60,010 nucleotides of DNA from Gammaproteobacteria bacterium. Lineage in GTDB: Bacteria > Pseudomonadota > Gammaproteobacteria > Chromatiales > Chromatiaceae. A model generated the notes under the pieces. The model was not told the DNA's origin, searched no databases, and worked only from the letters and a program-made list of their open reading frames with translations. The translations under genes and the position numbers were made by a program. Below, piece by piece: positions 39,748-49,938 of this stretch. Numbering within the stretch: the stretch's first letter is position 1; every line of letters starts with the position of its first letter. The stretch lies in the NCBI GenBank assembly GCA_020445405.1, contig JAGRGQ010000016.1:1-60010 (forward strand), given 5' to 3'.

Positions 39748-41307
39748 ATGTCAGTAATACGCCGCGCCCTAATTAGTGTCTCCGATAAAAACGGAATCGT
39801 TGAATTTGCCCGTGCGCTGCAGCAGCGAGGTGTCGAAATACTCTCAACTGGCGGTACCGCCAGGCTGCTCGGCACCAGCGGAGTCCCGGTTATAGAAGTT
39901 GCAGACCACACCGGGTTTCCGGAGATGATGGACGGCCGGGTGAAAACCCTCCATCCAAAAATACACGGCGGTATTCTCGGCAGGCGTGGAACTGACGACC
40001 GGATAATGGAAGAGCATGGCATTGCCCCGATAGACATGATCGTGGTCAATCTCTACCCGTTCGAAAAGACGGTTGAGAATCCAGCCTGCGATCTTGCCAC
40101 TGCCATTGAGAATATCGATATCGGCGGACCCACGATGCTGCGGGCCGCGGCCAAGAACCATACCGACGTGACGGTCCTGGTTGACTCCGCCGACTACCAG
40201 CGGGTACTGGATGAGATGGACGCAAACAACGGTTCAGTCAGCGCTGATACCCGCTTTGATCTGGCGGTCAAAACATTTGAGCACACTTCCGGGTACGATG
40301 GCGCCATCGCCAACTACCTCGGGCGCAGGCTGGCCGGCGAAGCCACGCATTTTCCGCGCACCATCAATCTGCAGTTCCAGCAGGTGCAGACCATGCGCTA
40401 TGGTGAGAATCCGCATCAGAAAGCGGCATTCTTTGTGGAGAAGGAGCAGCCGGAAATATGCATCTCCACCAGCCGCCAACTTCAGGGGAAGGCGCTTTCG
40501 TACAACAATATTGCGGACACCGACGCCGCGCTGGAGTGTGTCAAGCAGTTCAGCGAAGGACCGGCCTGCGTCATCGTCAAACACGCCAATCCCTGCGGTG
40601 TGGCTCTTGGGGAGAATCTGTTCGCTGCTTACGAACGCGCATTCAGCACAGACCCCGAATCGGCATTCGGCGGTATCATTGCCTTTAATCAGGAACTGGA
40701 CGAGGAGACCGCGCGCGCCATCGTGGACCGGCAGTTTGTCGAGGTCATTATCGCGCCCAGCGTCGCCAATGGCGCAATCGAGGCTGTAAAAGAGAAAAAG
40801 AACGTCCGTCTGCTGGTGTGCGGGGAGTGGAAATCCGAATCCATTCATCGGCTCGAATTCAAGCGGGTAAATGGTGGACTGCTGGTGCAGGATGCCGACC
40901 TCCAGCTCAGTAACGAACTCCGGGTGGTGACCAGACGCGCTCCCAGTGAACGCGAGATGACCGATCTGCTGTTCACCTGGCGGGTTGCAAAATTCGTCAA
41001 ATCCAACGCCATCGTCTATGGCAGAGACGGTATGACCATCGGCGTCGGCGCCGGACAGATGAGCCGCATCAATTCAGCACGAATTGCCGGGATCAAGGCT
41101 GAACAGGCGGGACTTCAGGTGCCCGGATCAGTGATGGCCTCCGATGCCTTTTTTCCGTTCCGCGATGGACTCGATGCCGCAGCAGAGGCGGGAATCCGGG
41201 CGGTCATCCAGCCGGGCGGTTCGATGCGCGACGAAGAGGTTATCTCCGCAGCGGATGAGCACGGCATCGCCATGGTATTCACCGGCATGCGGCACTTCCG
41301 CCACTGA
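39748..41307 (+). CDS. purH: Bifunctional AICAR formyltransferase / IMP cyclohydrolase
   Basis: Catalyses the last two steps of IMP synthesis. It has 519 residues: the cyclohydrolase domain (about 1-195; [50 protein letters not shown]) and the AICAR transformylase domain (about 200-519; [26 protein letters not shown] with its catalytic Lys-His pair, [16 protein letters not shown]...[12 protein letters not shown]). The next gene in most relatives is purD; here an LpxA-like gene intervenes. Confidence 0.98.
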   Translation: MSVIRRALISVSDKNGIVEFARALQQRGVEILSTGGTARLLGTSGVPVIEVADHTGFPEMMDGRVKTLHPKIHGGILGRRGTDDRIMEEHGIAPIDMIVVNLYPFEKTVENPACDLATAIENIDIGGPTMLRAAAKNHTDVTVLVDSADYQRVLDEMDANNGSVSADTRFDLAVKTFEHTSGYDGAIANYLGRRLAGEATHFPRTINLQFQQVQTMRYGENPHQKAAFFVEKEQPEICISTSRQLQGKALSYNNIADTDAALECVKQFSEGPACVIVKHANPCGVALGENLFAAYERAFSTDPESAFGGIIAFNQELDEETARAIVDRQFVEVIIAPSVANGAIEAVKEKKNVRLLVCGEWKSESIHRLEFKRVNGGLLVQDADLQLSNELRVVTRRAPSEREMTDLLFTWRVAKFVKSNAIVYGRDGMTIGVGAGQMSRINSARIAGIKAEQAGLQVPGSVMASDAFFPFRDGLDAAAEAGIRAVIQPGGSMRDEEVISAADEHGIAMVFTGMRHFRH

Positions 41308-41435
41308 GTAGATATGAATCTGGTGGCGGGCCTGACTGTCGCAATCCGGGGGGACAATCCATGGATCTCTGACATAACACCCTCACGGTTTTTCGACAAT
41401 CGATCCACTGACCGTGCGGTTTATCAGACAATGGC

Positions 41436-42215
41436 ATGACTAAAATTCACCCCACCGCGATAATTGACAAAGATGCGCATATCCATGAATCGGTGGAGAT
41501 CGGCCCGTTCAGCATCGTGGAAAAAGACGTTTTGATCGGAGAGGGTTGCCGCATCGAAAGCCATGTCCATATCTATGCCGGCACCAGCATGGGGCGCAAC
41601 AATCGCGTCTGTCACGGCGCCATGCTCGGTTGCGAACCGCAGGACCTCACTTTCTCTCCGGATATCAGCAAGCCGCTCACCATCGGCGACGACAATCATT
41701 TTAAGGAGGGTGTCAATATCAGCCGTGGCGTCAAAACCGAATTCGGCACTTCAATCGGTTGTGGCAATTACTTCATGGGCAATTTCCATGCGGGTCACGA
41801 CAGTGTTATCGGAAACAACAACGTACTGGGTCATGCGTCGGTACTGGCCGGCCATGTCACCATCGGCGATCATGTCTTCGTCTCCGGACTGGCCGCCATT
41901 CATCAGTTCACCAATGTCGGGAACAGAGTCATGATTGCCGGTTTGGCCAAAATTGTGAAAGATATCCCCCCATTTACCATCGGAGACGGCAACCCAGCCA
42001 GAGTTTCCGGGATAAACAGCGTCGGCCTTCGTCGTGCCGAGTTCCCTCCCGAGGTGCGCTCGGCGATCAAGTTTGCCTATAAACGAATTTATCTATCTAA
42101 GGAGAATATTCATCAGGCCCTGACCGGACTGGAAAATGAACCCCAGATACCCGAGGTCGCCGAGATATTAAACTTTTTCAGACGCAGCAAACGGGGCGTT
42201 ACCGCCCACCGCTGA
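41436..42215 (+). CDS. LpxA-like UDP-N-acetylglucosamine acyltransferase paralogue
   Basis: A 259-residue left-handed beta-helix acyltransferase built of hexapeptide repeats from residue 4 to about 190, with a C-terminal helical cap (PPEVRSAIKFAYKRIYLSKENI). It has the LpxA order, including a HAGHDSVIG segment whose two histidines line up with H122/H125 of E. coli LpxA, and AAIHQFTNVG. It diverges in the nucleotide and acyl regions (VNISRG instead of VTIHRG). It is not next to lpxD, fabZ or lpxB but stands between purH and purD. It could be the main LpxA moved, or a second enzyme acylating a different sugar. Confidence 0.8.
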   Translation: MTKIHPTAIIDKDAHIHESVEIGPFSIVEKDVLIGEGCRIESHVHIYAGTSMGRNNRVCHGAMLGCEPQDLTFSPDISKPLTIGDDNHFKEGVNISRGVKTEFGTSIGCGNYFMGNFHAGHDSVIGNNNVLGHASVLAGHVTIGDHVFVSGLAAIHQFTNVGNRVMIAGLAKIVKDIPPFTIGDGNPARVSGINSVGLRRAEFPPEVRSAIKFAYKRIYLSKENIHQALTGLENEPQIPEVAEILNFFRRSKRGVTAHR

Positions 42216-42351
42216 AAGCTGACGGCAGTCATAGGAAAACATTGAAATCCAAGCCGCTTGAACGACGTGACAATACCGTACTCAAATCTGGATTGACGCG
42301 ACCGTTCCCGCGATTTGCTTTTTATATCTGTAGCCAAGGCGTACAAACGAT

Positions 42352-43635
42352 ATGAACGTATTGATCATCGGAGCCGGCGGGCGAGAGCATGCACTTGCGT
42401 GGAAGGCCGCACACTCCCCTCTGACAGAGCACATCTTCGTTGCACCGGGTAACGCCGGCACTGCCATGGAACCAAAAATCTCCAACGTTGATATCGGCGC
42501 AGACCAGATCGACAGACTGGTCGAATTCGCTCGCGAAAATGGCGTGGGACTAACGATTGTGGGTCCCGAGGTGCCGTTGGTACTGGGTGTGGTGGATGCC
42601 TTTGTCCGGGCCGGACTTAACTGTTTCGGGCCCACCCGGGATGCCGCACAGCTTGAAGGCTCCAAAGCCTTCACCAAGGACTTTCTGAAACGCCACCAGA
42701 TTCCGACAGCCCAATACGGCAGCTTTACGGACCAAGACGAAGCATTGGCTTATCTGCATCGTGTCGGGGTTCCGATCGTCATCAAGGCCGACGGTCTTGC
42801 CGCTGGCAAGGGGGTGATCATCGCCCATGATATGGCGACCGCTGAATCCACGGTACGCGACATGCTGGGAGGAGGCAGTTTTGGCGAGGCAGGGCACCGG
42901 GTGGTGATAGAGGAGTTCCTTCAGGGAGAGGAGGCGAGTTTCATCGTCATGACGGACGGCGTCCACATCCTGCCGATGGCAACTTCACAGGATCATAAAG
43001 CACGGGACAATGGCGACCTGGGTCCCAACACAGGCGGTATGGGCGCCTACTCCCCCGCCCCTGTGATAACACCGGAAATGCACCGGCGTATCATGCAGCG
43101 GGTTATTGAACCAACCGTGCGTGGTTTGGCAGACGAAGGGATACCCTATACCGGCTTTCTTTATGCCGGTGTGATGATCGACAATGCCGGCATGCCGAAA
43201 GTGCTCGAATACAACTGCCGTTTTGGTGATCCGGAAACCCAGCCGATCATGCTGCGCATGAAGTCCGACCTCGTTTCCCATTGCCTGGCGGCGCTGGAAG
43301 GCAGGCTGGACCAGGAGCGGGCCGAATGGGACCCCCGGGCATCACTCGGTGTGGTGCTCGCAGCCGACGGATATCCAGGAGAGTACCGCAAAGATGACTT
43401 GATTGCGGATCTGCCTGAGACGGAACTGGAGGATGCCAAGGTTTTTCACGCCGGAACCAGGTCCATGGACGGAAGGGTGCTGACCGCCGGCGGCCGGGTG
43501 CTCTGCGCCACGGCACTGGGCAATACGGTCGGTGAGGCGCAATCCCGTGCCTATGAACTGGTGCGACAGGTGGAATGGCCCGGCGCCTACTACCGTACCG
43601 ACATCGGTTACCGCGCTATCGCCAGGGAGAAGTGA
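42352..43635 (+). CDS. purD: Phosphoribosylamine-glycine ligase
   Basis: The second step of purine synthesis, forming GAR from phosphoribosylamine, glycine and ATP. It has 427 residues with MNVLIIGAGGREHALAWK, GPEVPLVLGVVDAF, KADGLAAGKGVIIA (ATP-grasp loop), DHKARDNGDLGPNTGGMGAYSPAP, and VLEYNCRFGDPETQPIM. It ends one base before the stop of the convergent amgK-like gene, so no terminator separates them. Confidence 0.98.
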   Translation: MNVLIIGAGGREHALAWKAAHSPLTEHIFVAPGNAGTAMEPKISNVDIGADQIDRLVEFARENGVGLTIVGPEVPLVLGVVDAFVRAGLNCFGPTRDAAQLEGSKAFTKDFLKRHQIPTAQYGSFTDQDEALAYLHRVGVPIVIKADGLAAGKGVIIAHDMATAESTVRDMLGGGSFGEAGHRVVIEEFLQGEEASFIVMTDGVHILPMATSQDHKARDNGDLGPNTGGMGAYSPAPVITPEMHRRIMQRVIEPTVRGLADEGIPYTGFLYAGVMIDNAGMPKVLEYNCRFGDPETQPIMLRMKSDLVSHCLAALEGRLDQERAEWDPRASLGVVLAADGYPGEYRKDDLIADLPETELEDAKVFHAGTRSMDGRVLTAGGRVLCATALGNTVGEAQSRAYELVRQVEWPGAYYRTDIGYRAIAREK

Positions 43636-43636
43636 A

Positions 43637-44611
43637 TCAGGCTGGCACTGCGAACCTGATCAGCCGGCATAAACCTTCCAGTTCCGGATATTCCGGCTCC
43701 AGTTTCAGAATGTATCCCAAGGTACGGGGAATGTCATCCAGATAACCGGGCTTCCCGTCACGCTGGTAAAGGCGTGCAAATATGCCAGCCGCCTTCAGGT
43801 GTCGCTGCACGCCCATCAGATCGAACCAGCGTGGAAATTTTGCCTCGTGCTCTTCGCGCAACACGCCCGATTGAACCGCCAGGTGATAATAACCAACAGC
43901 CCACTCCCTGACACGCCCGGGATCCCACTCGATATAGCAATCCTTCAGCAGGGATACCAGGTCGTAGGTGACGGGTCCATTTACCGCATCCTGAAAATCG
44001 AGAATTCCCGGGGTTGGGGAGGATGTGACCATCAGATTTCGTGAGTGAAAATCGCGCAGTACACATACCCTGGGTTGCTCCAGCGCATTTTCAATCAACA
44101 GGAAGAACGCCTCCTCCAGCATCCGCTTCTGTGCAGCGTCAAGAGAGATGCCCAAATGACGACCCAGCAGCCAATCGCGAAAAAGCTCCATCTCCCGCAA
44201 CAACAGCGTATTGTCGTAATCCGGCAGTCCGGAGGTTGATGCACAGGCCTGAACCACGGCCAGCGCCGCGAGCGCGTCGCCGTACAGACGGCCAACGGTG
44301 CTCTCGTTCAAAATATCCAGGTAGTGCACTGAACCGAGATCTTCCAGCAAAAGAAATCCCCGCTCGAGCGCAACTGCATGAATGCCCGGTACATGCAGAC
44401 CCAGCGCTCGCAATCGCTCCGCTATCTCGATGAACGGCCGACAATCTTCCCGCTCGGGTGGAGCATCCATTGCCACCCATCTTTTCCCATCGGCTGCCGT
44501 TACCCTGAAGTAGCGCCTGAAGCTGGCGTCACCTGAAACTGCCTGGATCGCGTGTCCATGCAGTCCGACCTCATCGCTAAGCCAGCTATGCAACGCAGCA
44601 AGACGTTCCAT
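43637..44611 (-). CDS. amgK: Aminoglycoside-phosphotransferase-fold kinase, AmgK-like
   Basis: In Pseudomonas, AmgK phosphorylates N-acetylmuramate and N-acetylglucosamine at the anomeric carbon to recycle wall sugars. This 324-residue protein has the APH fold: RRYFRVTAADGKRWVAMDAP (ATP-binding Lys region), GFLLLEDLG, the catalytic loop VLRDFHSRNLMV (Asp, His-x-x-Asn) and the metal-binding LDFQDAVNGPVTYDLVSLLKD. The divergent position beside lptD is the same as in Pseudomonas, but murU, the usual partner nucleotidyltransferase, is not next to it. Confidence 0.85.
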   Translation of the reverse strand: MERLAALHSWLSDEVGLHGHAIQAVSGDASFRRYFRVTAADGKRWVAMDAPPEREDCRPFIEIAERLRALGLHVPGIHAVALERGFLLLEDLGSVHYLDILNESTVGRLYGDALAALAVVQACASTSGLPDYDNTLLLREMELFRDWLLGRHLGISLDAAQKRMLEEAFFLLIENALEQPRVCVLRDFHSRNLMVTSSPTPGILDFQDAVNGPVTYDLVSLLKDCYIEWDPGRVREWAVGYYHLAVQSGVLREEHEAKFPRWFDLMGVQRHLKAAGIFARLYQRDGKPGYLDDIPRTLGYILKLEPEYPELEGLCRLIRFAVPA

Positions 44612-44709
44612 TACTTATCAATTTTCATCCGGAACCCGTTGAAGAAAATGCAATTCTATGCGATTTTAGTGGGCGTTCGCCAACCCGATAACAAATTTTG
44701 GAATTCCCG

Positions 44710-47544
44710 GTGCCCGGAAACAGATGGATTAAACCGCTGATTGTCGGCGGTCTACTGTTGAGTATTACGCAAAATTCCCCCGCCGGGTGGGACTGCCAAC
44801 CCTCTCCCGGCGGCGGATGGGTGTGTAACGGCACGATAACCCCGCAGCCTGAACCGCCGCAAACAAAACCGCCGCGGCCGATTGACACGGATGGCGGTCA
44901 AAGCAAACTCGTTGCGCAACCCGTGCCCGCTGGCGCTGGTGAAGTTCAGCCAGCACAAATGCCATCCCGGCCAGATCAGTCAAAATCCGCTGAAACTGAA
45001 ACCGGAAGCCCGGCTACTGTAGAGCAAGCCGGCCAGAAGCGTGAACCGGCAATGAGCGCAAAAAAATCTGCTGCAGCACTGCCGGAGAGCCAACCAGATG
45101 CGGCGGCTTCCACAAAGATGCCTGCTGCAGAAGACGCGATTGGAGCCAACGCACCGCAACGGGCGACGGAACCAGGCGGCGGCATATCCGCAACGGTCCA
45201 ATCGCAGCCTTTGTCCACAGGGCGGGCCACAGCCGACAGCGGCAGGTCCGTCGGTGCAGCGAAGCCGCCCGTGGATGAGGCCGGGCCCTCCCCCGACGAA
45301 TCCATTTCCGCGGAGAGTCCCAGCCGCGAAACAGCTGACGGCGGCGCAGCAGGAGAAGCGATTGCCGCCAGAGATGCTGGAATCGATCGCGGGTTGAACT
45401 GGAACCAATGCTTTCCGTGGGAAACCCCCGCGCCGCTCTCGTTCATCCCGGCACCAGAACAACAGATGCTTATCGATGCGGACGGCTCGGTTCTGGAGCA
45501 GAGTCGAAACCGGGTCAGGCTTGAAGGCAATGTTCAGGTTCGCCGCGCGGAAAGCCTGCTGGAGGCAGACTCAGTGGTCTATGAACGAACGGCGGAAACA
45601 TTGGATGCCGAAGGCAACATCTACTTCGAACAGCCCGGTTTACGACTCACTGCAGCCCAGGGACACTTTGATATTGCCAGCAACCAGGGGGATCTGAAGC
45701 AGGTCTCCTACCGGCTCTCCGATCAGGGCGCGCGGGGAGACGCGGATTCGGCCTTGATCGAGAGTGCTGATCTGACTCACTTTAAACAGATCGATTACAC
45801 CACTTGTAAACCCGGTCAAAACAGCTGGCTGCTGGAAGCTGACAAACTCGATATCGACAAGGCGAATGGCGTCGGCACCGCCTGGCATGCGAAGCTGCGC
45901 TTCAAGGGCGTCCCTTTCCTCTACGTCCCATACGCCACCTTCCCGATAGACGACCGCCGAAAATCGGGACTTCTTTTTCCTTCCGTTGGCAGAAGCGACC
46001 GCAGTGGAACGGACATTGCCGTACCGTACTATTTCAACATCGCGCCCAACATGGACGCCACTTTCACGCCACGCATCATGAGCAAACGCGGCCTGCTGCT
46101 GGGTGGAGAATTTCGCTACCTGCAGGAGCAACATGCTGGCCAGGTCCGGGCTGAAATACTGCCCGATGACCGCGAGGTGGCGGACGATCAGGATAGCTCT
46201 CGCGGCGCATTCTCGTGGCAATCAAAAGGCCGCATCGCGCCAGGGTGGACGTTTGCCACAGACATCAACTATGTATCTGACAACGACTACCTCACGGATC
46301 TGGGCGGCAGTCTGGCGGTTACCAGTACCAGACATCTGGAGCGGCTGGGGCAGATAAATTATACCGGAGCCGATTGGCGCTTTTTGGGAAGAACCCAACA
46401 CTATCAGACGATCGACGATTCCATTGCCAGCAGCGATCGGCCTTACAGTCGCCTACCTCAGCTGCTCTTCAACCTGAGGAAGCCCAATCAGGCATACGGC
46501 CTGACCTACCATCTGCAGTCTGAGTATGTCAATTTCGATCACAGCGACGAGGACAATGTCAAGGGGCACAGATTCAATCTGCAACCGGGAGTGAGCCTTC
46601 CACTGACCCGTCGGTGGGGATATCTGACACCCAAGGCGAGCCTGAGATATACCAGATACGCGCTGGAGAACCAGGTCCCGGGGGCGGACGACAATCCGGA
46701 TCGGCTGCTTCCCACATTCAGCCTGGACAGCGGACTTTTTTTCGAACGCAGCGCCGACTGGTTCGGCAATGCGGCAATCCACACGCTGGAGCCGAGACTG
46801 TTTTATCTGGTCACGCCGTTTGAGGACCAGGACGAACTGCCAAACTTCGACACGGCGGACATCACCTTCGGTTTTCCCAGCCTTTTTCAGGAAAATCGTT
46901 TCAGCGGAAGCGACAAGATCGGCGATGCCAACCAGCTCACCGCCGCACTGACTAGCCGCATCCTGAGTGATTCCACAGGGAGGGAGCTGTTGCGCGCCAG
47001 CATCGGTCAGATATTCTATTTCCGTGACAGGAAAGTACAGCTCACGGGTGAAACCGCAAAGAAAGAGAGCAGCTCCTCGGTAGTGGCGGAACTTGCATCC
47101 GAAATCAACCAGAACTGGCGTCTCAGAACCGGCATCCAGTGGGATCCACACAAGAGCAGCGATAATCTGGATAATGCGCTGTTTTCGATCCATTATAAGG
47201 ATGGTCAGGAGCGTGTGCTTAATGCAGAGTACAACTATACCCGCGACAGCGTGGAGCAGATGGACCTTTCCGGTCGCTGGCCGGTTAACAGTCAATGGAG
47301 TCTGGTTGGACGATGGACCTATTCACAACTGTTCGAGGAGACCGTACAGGCATTCGCAGGAATCGAATACGACAACTGCTGCTGGCGGATTCGCCTGATC
47401 GGTCAACAGCTTTTGACCGATATCGACAGTGATCCGGATAACTCAGTACTTTTACAGTTTCAGTTGAAGGGCCTGGGCGGCTGGGGCGATGCCGATGATG
47501 ATTTCCTGGAGAGCAATATTAGCGGCTACCGTGCCAGTCGATGA
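44710..47544 (+). CDS. lptD: LPS-assembly protein LptD with long Ala/Pro-rich N-terminal linker
   Basis: The outer-membrane barrel that inserts lipopolysaccharide into the outer leaflet with LptE. From the GTG at 44710 it has about 944 residues: signal peptide (to about residue 26), a mature start with two cysteines (GWDC, GGWVC), a low-complexity linker rich in Ala, Pro, Ser, Thr and Glu (about 45-220), and an OstA/LptA-like domain (about 255-400). The 26-strand barrel follows, with the C-terminal disulfide pair NCCW. A GGA seven bases before the GTG supports this start; a TTG at 44698 is possible. surA follows after 16 bases. Confidence 0.94.
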   Translation: MPGNRWIKPLIVGGLLLSITQNSPAGWDCQPSPGGGWVCNGTITPQPEPPQTKPPRPIDTDGGQSKLVAQPVPAGAGEVQPAQMPSRPDQSKSAETETGSPATVEQAGQKREPAMSAKKSAAALPESQPDAAASTKMPAAEDAIGANAPQRATEPGGGISATVQSQPLSTGRATADSGRSVGAAKPPVDEAGPSPDESISAESPSRETADGGAAGEAIAARDAGIDRGLNWNQCFPWETPAPLSFIPAPEQQMLIDADGSVLEQSRNRVRLEGNVQVRRAESLLEADSVVYERTAETLDAEGNIYFEQPGLRLTAAQGHFDIASNQGDLKQVSYRLSDQGARGDADSALIESADLTHFKQIDYTTCKPGQNSWLLEADKLDIDKANGVGTAWHAKLRFKGVPFLYVPYATFPIDDRRKSGLLFPSVGRSDRSGTDIAVPYYFNIAPNMDATFTPRIMSKRGLLLGGEFRYLQEQHAGQVRAEILPDDREVADDQDSSRGAFSWQSKGRIAPGWTFATDINYVSDNDYLTDLGGSLAVTSTRHLERLGQINYTGADWRFLGRTQHYQTIDDSIASSDRPYSRLPQLLFNLRKPNQAYGLTYHLQSEYVNFDHSDEDNVKGHRFNLQPGVSLPLTRRWGYLTPKASLRYTRYALENQVPGADDNPDRLLPTFSLDSGLFFERSADWFGNAAIHTLEPRLFYLVTPFEDQDELPNFDTADITFGFPSLFQENRFSGSDKIGDANQLTAALTSRILSDSTGRELLRASIGQIFYFRDRKVQLTGETAKKESSSSVVAELASEINQNWRLRTGIQWDPHKSSDNLDNALFSIHYKDGQERVLNAEYNYTRDSVEQMDLSGRWPVNSQWSLVGRWTYSQLFEETVQAFAGIEYDNCCWRIRLIGQQLLTDIDSDPDNSVLLQFQLKGLGGWGDADDDFLESNISGYRASR

Positions 47545-47560
47545 GGGTAAGACACCAAAG

Positions 47561-48871
47561 ATGATTCACTCACTAACGCACCGCCGGCCGGCACTGTTGT
47601 CCGTGCTTCTGATGCTTCTCCTGATGCAGCCAGTACAGCTGCAGGCGGCAGTCGAACCGCTTGACCGGATCGTCGCGATCGTCGACGAAGACGTGGTTGT
47701 ACAAAGCGAATTGAACGCTGAATCCGCGAAAATTGTTGCAACGCTGAGGCAGCGCGGTGCAGATCTCCCGTCCCCGTCCACACTCGACCGCCAGGTGCTG
47801 GACCGTCTCATTTTGAACAAACTGCAGCTTGCGAAGGCCGAAAAGCTGGGCATTTCTATCAGCGAAGATGTTCTTGCCCAGACCATTGGCAATATAGCCC
47901 GTAAAAACAACCTGACCCTGACTCAATTCAGGCAGGTGCTGCAGGAGGACGGTATCAATTTTAAGAATTACCGCCAAGGCATCCGCGAGCAGCTGATGAT
48001 CCATCAGCTGCTGGAGCGGGAAGTGTTAAAGCAGATAACGGTTACCGATGAAGAGCTGGAAGCATTCAAGACGCGCAAGGGGAGTCTGTCGGGCCGAACA
48101 GACTATCATCTGTTGCATATTCTGGTCGCCACGCCAGAGGGCGCATCAGCCGATCAGTTGGAAAAGGCCCGAGAAAAAGCGCAACAGCTGGTTCGGGAAC
48201 TACGGCAGGGTGTTGATTTTTCCGCCACCGCACTGTCTCATTCCGACGGTCAACAGGCGCTCGAGGGAGGCGACCTCGGGTGGAGGACAAGCGGACAGCT
48301 GCCTACGCTTTTCGTGGACAAGGTCGACGCTATGGAGAAGGGCGAGATCAGCGATCCGATACACTCCCCCAGCGGTTACCACATTATAAAACTTGAAGAT
48401 TTCAAGGGCGGGGAGCGCCGTATAATCGACCAAACCCGAGTGCGCCACATCTTGATATCGCCAAACGAAGTCACCTCCAACGAGGAGGCAAAAACCCGCC
48501 TTGGCCAACTTCGGCAGCGTATAGTCGGGGGAGAAGATTTCTCCAATCTCGCCCGCTCCCATTCAGATGACAAAGGTTCGGCCATCAAGGGCGGCGAACT
48601 GGGCTGGGTGACATCCGGTGACTTGGTGCCCCGCTTCGAGAATGTGATGAATCGACTAAAGATCGGGGAGATCAGCGAACCATTTCAGACCGATTTCGGC
48701 TGGCATATCATTCAGGTAGAGGAGAGGCGCAGACACGACAGCACCGAAGATACGATAAAGGCGGAGGTGAAGAGTGCAATCAGAAAGCGCAAATTTACCG
48801 AAGAGAGTGAACTCTACCTGCGACGACTTAAAGATGAGGCTTACATAGTCATACTTCTCAATGAAGCCTGA
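47561..48871 (+). CDS. surA: Periplasmic chaperone and peptidyl-prolyl isomerase SurA
   Basis: Escorts outer-membrane proteins, including LptD, across the periplasm. It has 436 residues: a signal peptide (LLSVLLMLLLMQPVQLQA, cut near 28), a chaperone domain (EPLDRIVAIVDEDVVVQSEL..., about 30-170), and two parvulin domains (about 175-285 and 290-395; motifs HLLHILVATPEG and RVRHILISPNE, each with SDxxxxxxGGxLGW). A C-terminal helix completes the core. I chose the ATG at 47561, after the lptD stop. The stop overlaps pdxA by 11 bases. Confidence 0.97.
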   Translation: MIHSLTHRRPALLSVLLMLLLMQPVQLQAAVEPLDRIVAIVDEDVVVQSELNAESAKIVATLRQRGADLPSPSTLDRQVLDRLILNKLQLAKAEKLGISISEDVLAQTIGNIARKNNLTLTQFRQVLQEDGINFKNYRQGIREQLMIHQLLEREVLKQITVTDEELEAFKTRKGSLSGRTDYHLLHILVATPEGASADQLEKAREKAQQLVRELRQGVDFSATALSHSDGQQALEGGDLGWRTSGQLPTLFVDKVDAMEKGEISDPIHSPSGYHIIKLEDFKGGERRIIDQTRVRHILISPNEVTSNEEAKTRLGQLRQRIVGGEDFSNLARSHSDDKGSAIKGGELGWVTSGDLVPRFENVMNRLKIGEISEPFQTDFGWHIIQVEERRRHDSTEDTIKAEVKSAIRKRKFTEESELYLRRLKDEAYIVILLNEA

Positions 48872-49874
48872 AACAGCGCCCACACCACCCGGAAAACGCA
48901 CCTCGCCACGGCCTCTCGCGCTGACGCCGGGAGAGCCCGCCGGCGTAGGGCCAGACCTGGTTATTCAGCTGGCGCAGAAGCTACGCACGATTCCATTCAT
49001 AGCAGTCTGCGATCCAGCGCTGCTGTCCTCCCGGGCACAACAGCTCAACCTGCCTGTCATACTGGAGGAGTTTCAACCGCAGCGGCCCGAGGCGGCGCTT
49101 GCTCCCGGGCGACTGACATATGTGCCGGTCCCTCTCGCAACAGCCGCGAGAGCAGGTGTTTTGGCGCGGGAAAATGCCGTTTATGTACTGAATACCCTGC
49201 GCAGGGCAGTGCATGGGTGTCTGGCGGGCGAATTTTCCGGTCTGGTTACCGGTCCGGTCCATAAAGGGATCATCAACGATGCCGGGATCGGTTTTACCGG
49301 GCATACCGAGTTTCTGGCCGAACTGACGTCAGCCACTCCGGTCATGATGCTGGCATGTCCAGGTCTGAGGGTGGCGCTGGCGACAACCCATCTGCCCCTG
49401 AGAGCGGTAAGCGATGCCATCAGCCGCTCCTCTCTGGAATCGGTAATCAGGATTCTCAACCGGGATCTTATTAACCGCTTTCACATCAACCGGCCGAAAA
49501 TACTGGTTGCAGGTCTCAACCCCCATGCCGGAGAGGGAGGCCATCTGGGCAGCGAGGAGATCGAGGTTATTTCACCGGTACTGGATAAATTACGGATTGA
49601 AGGGATAAATCTTCAGGGACCACTGCCCGCCGACACCTTGTTCACACCGAGATATCTCGCAGAGGCGGACAGCGTTTTGGTTATGTACCACGATCAGGGA
49701 CTGCCGGTGCTCAAGCATCTTGGATTCGGCAAAGCCGTCAACATCACGCTTGGACTCCCCATTGTCCGCACGTCGGTTGATCATGGCACGGCAATCGATA
49801 TCGCGGGAACGGGCCAGGCGGAGACTGGAAGCCTGGAGGTGGCAATCAGCAGTGCATGGGAAATGTGCGCCTGA
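48861..49874 (+). CDS. pdxA: 4-hydroxythreonine-4-phosphate dehydrogenase
   Basis: A pyridoxal 5'-phosphate pathway enzyme that oxidises 4-phosphohydroxythreonine. It has 337 residues with PLALTPGEPAGVGPDLVIQLA, VTGPVHKGIINDAG, FTGHTEFLAELT, the metal histidines in TTHLPLRAV and LNPHAGEGGHLG, and MYHDQGLPVLKHLGFGKAVNITLGLP. It overlaps surA upstream. In many relatives ksgA follows; here the next plus-strand housekeeping gene is apaG, nearly 4 kb away. Confidence 0.97.
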   Translation: MKPETAPTPPGKRTSPRPLALTPGEPAGVGPDLVIQLAQKLRTIPFIAVCDPALLSSRAQQLNLPVILEEFQPQRPEAALAPGRLTYVPVPLATAARAGVLARENAVYVLNTLRRAVHGCLAGEFSGLVTGPVHKGIINDAGIGFTGHTEFLAELTSATPVMMLACPGLRVALATTHLPLRAVSDAISRSSLESVIRILNRDLINRFHINRPKILVAGLNPHAGEGGHLGSEEIEVISPVLDKLRIEGINLQGPLPADTLFTPRYLAEADSVLVMYHDQGLPVLKHLGFGKAVNITLGLPIVRTSVDHGTAIDIAGTGQAETGSLEVAISSAWEMCA

Positions 49875-49879
49875 CACCG

Positions 49880-49904
49880 AAAAAAAAGCCCGGTTAGACC
49901 GGGC
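49880..49904 (-). terminator. Rho-independent terminator of the DsrC-like gene
   Basis: On the minus strand, a perfect 7-bp stem (GCCCGGT / ACCGGGC, loop CTA) is followed by eight T residues. It lies about 35 bases after the stop of the DsrC-like gene and ends six bases from the convergent pdxA stop. Confidence 0.85.
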
Positions 49905-49938
49905 GAAGGGAGGTGAAACTGTATAGAGCAAACTTTGC

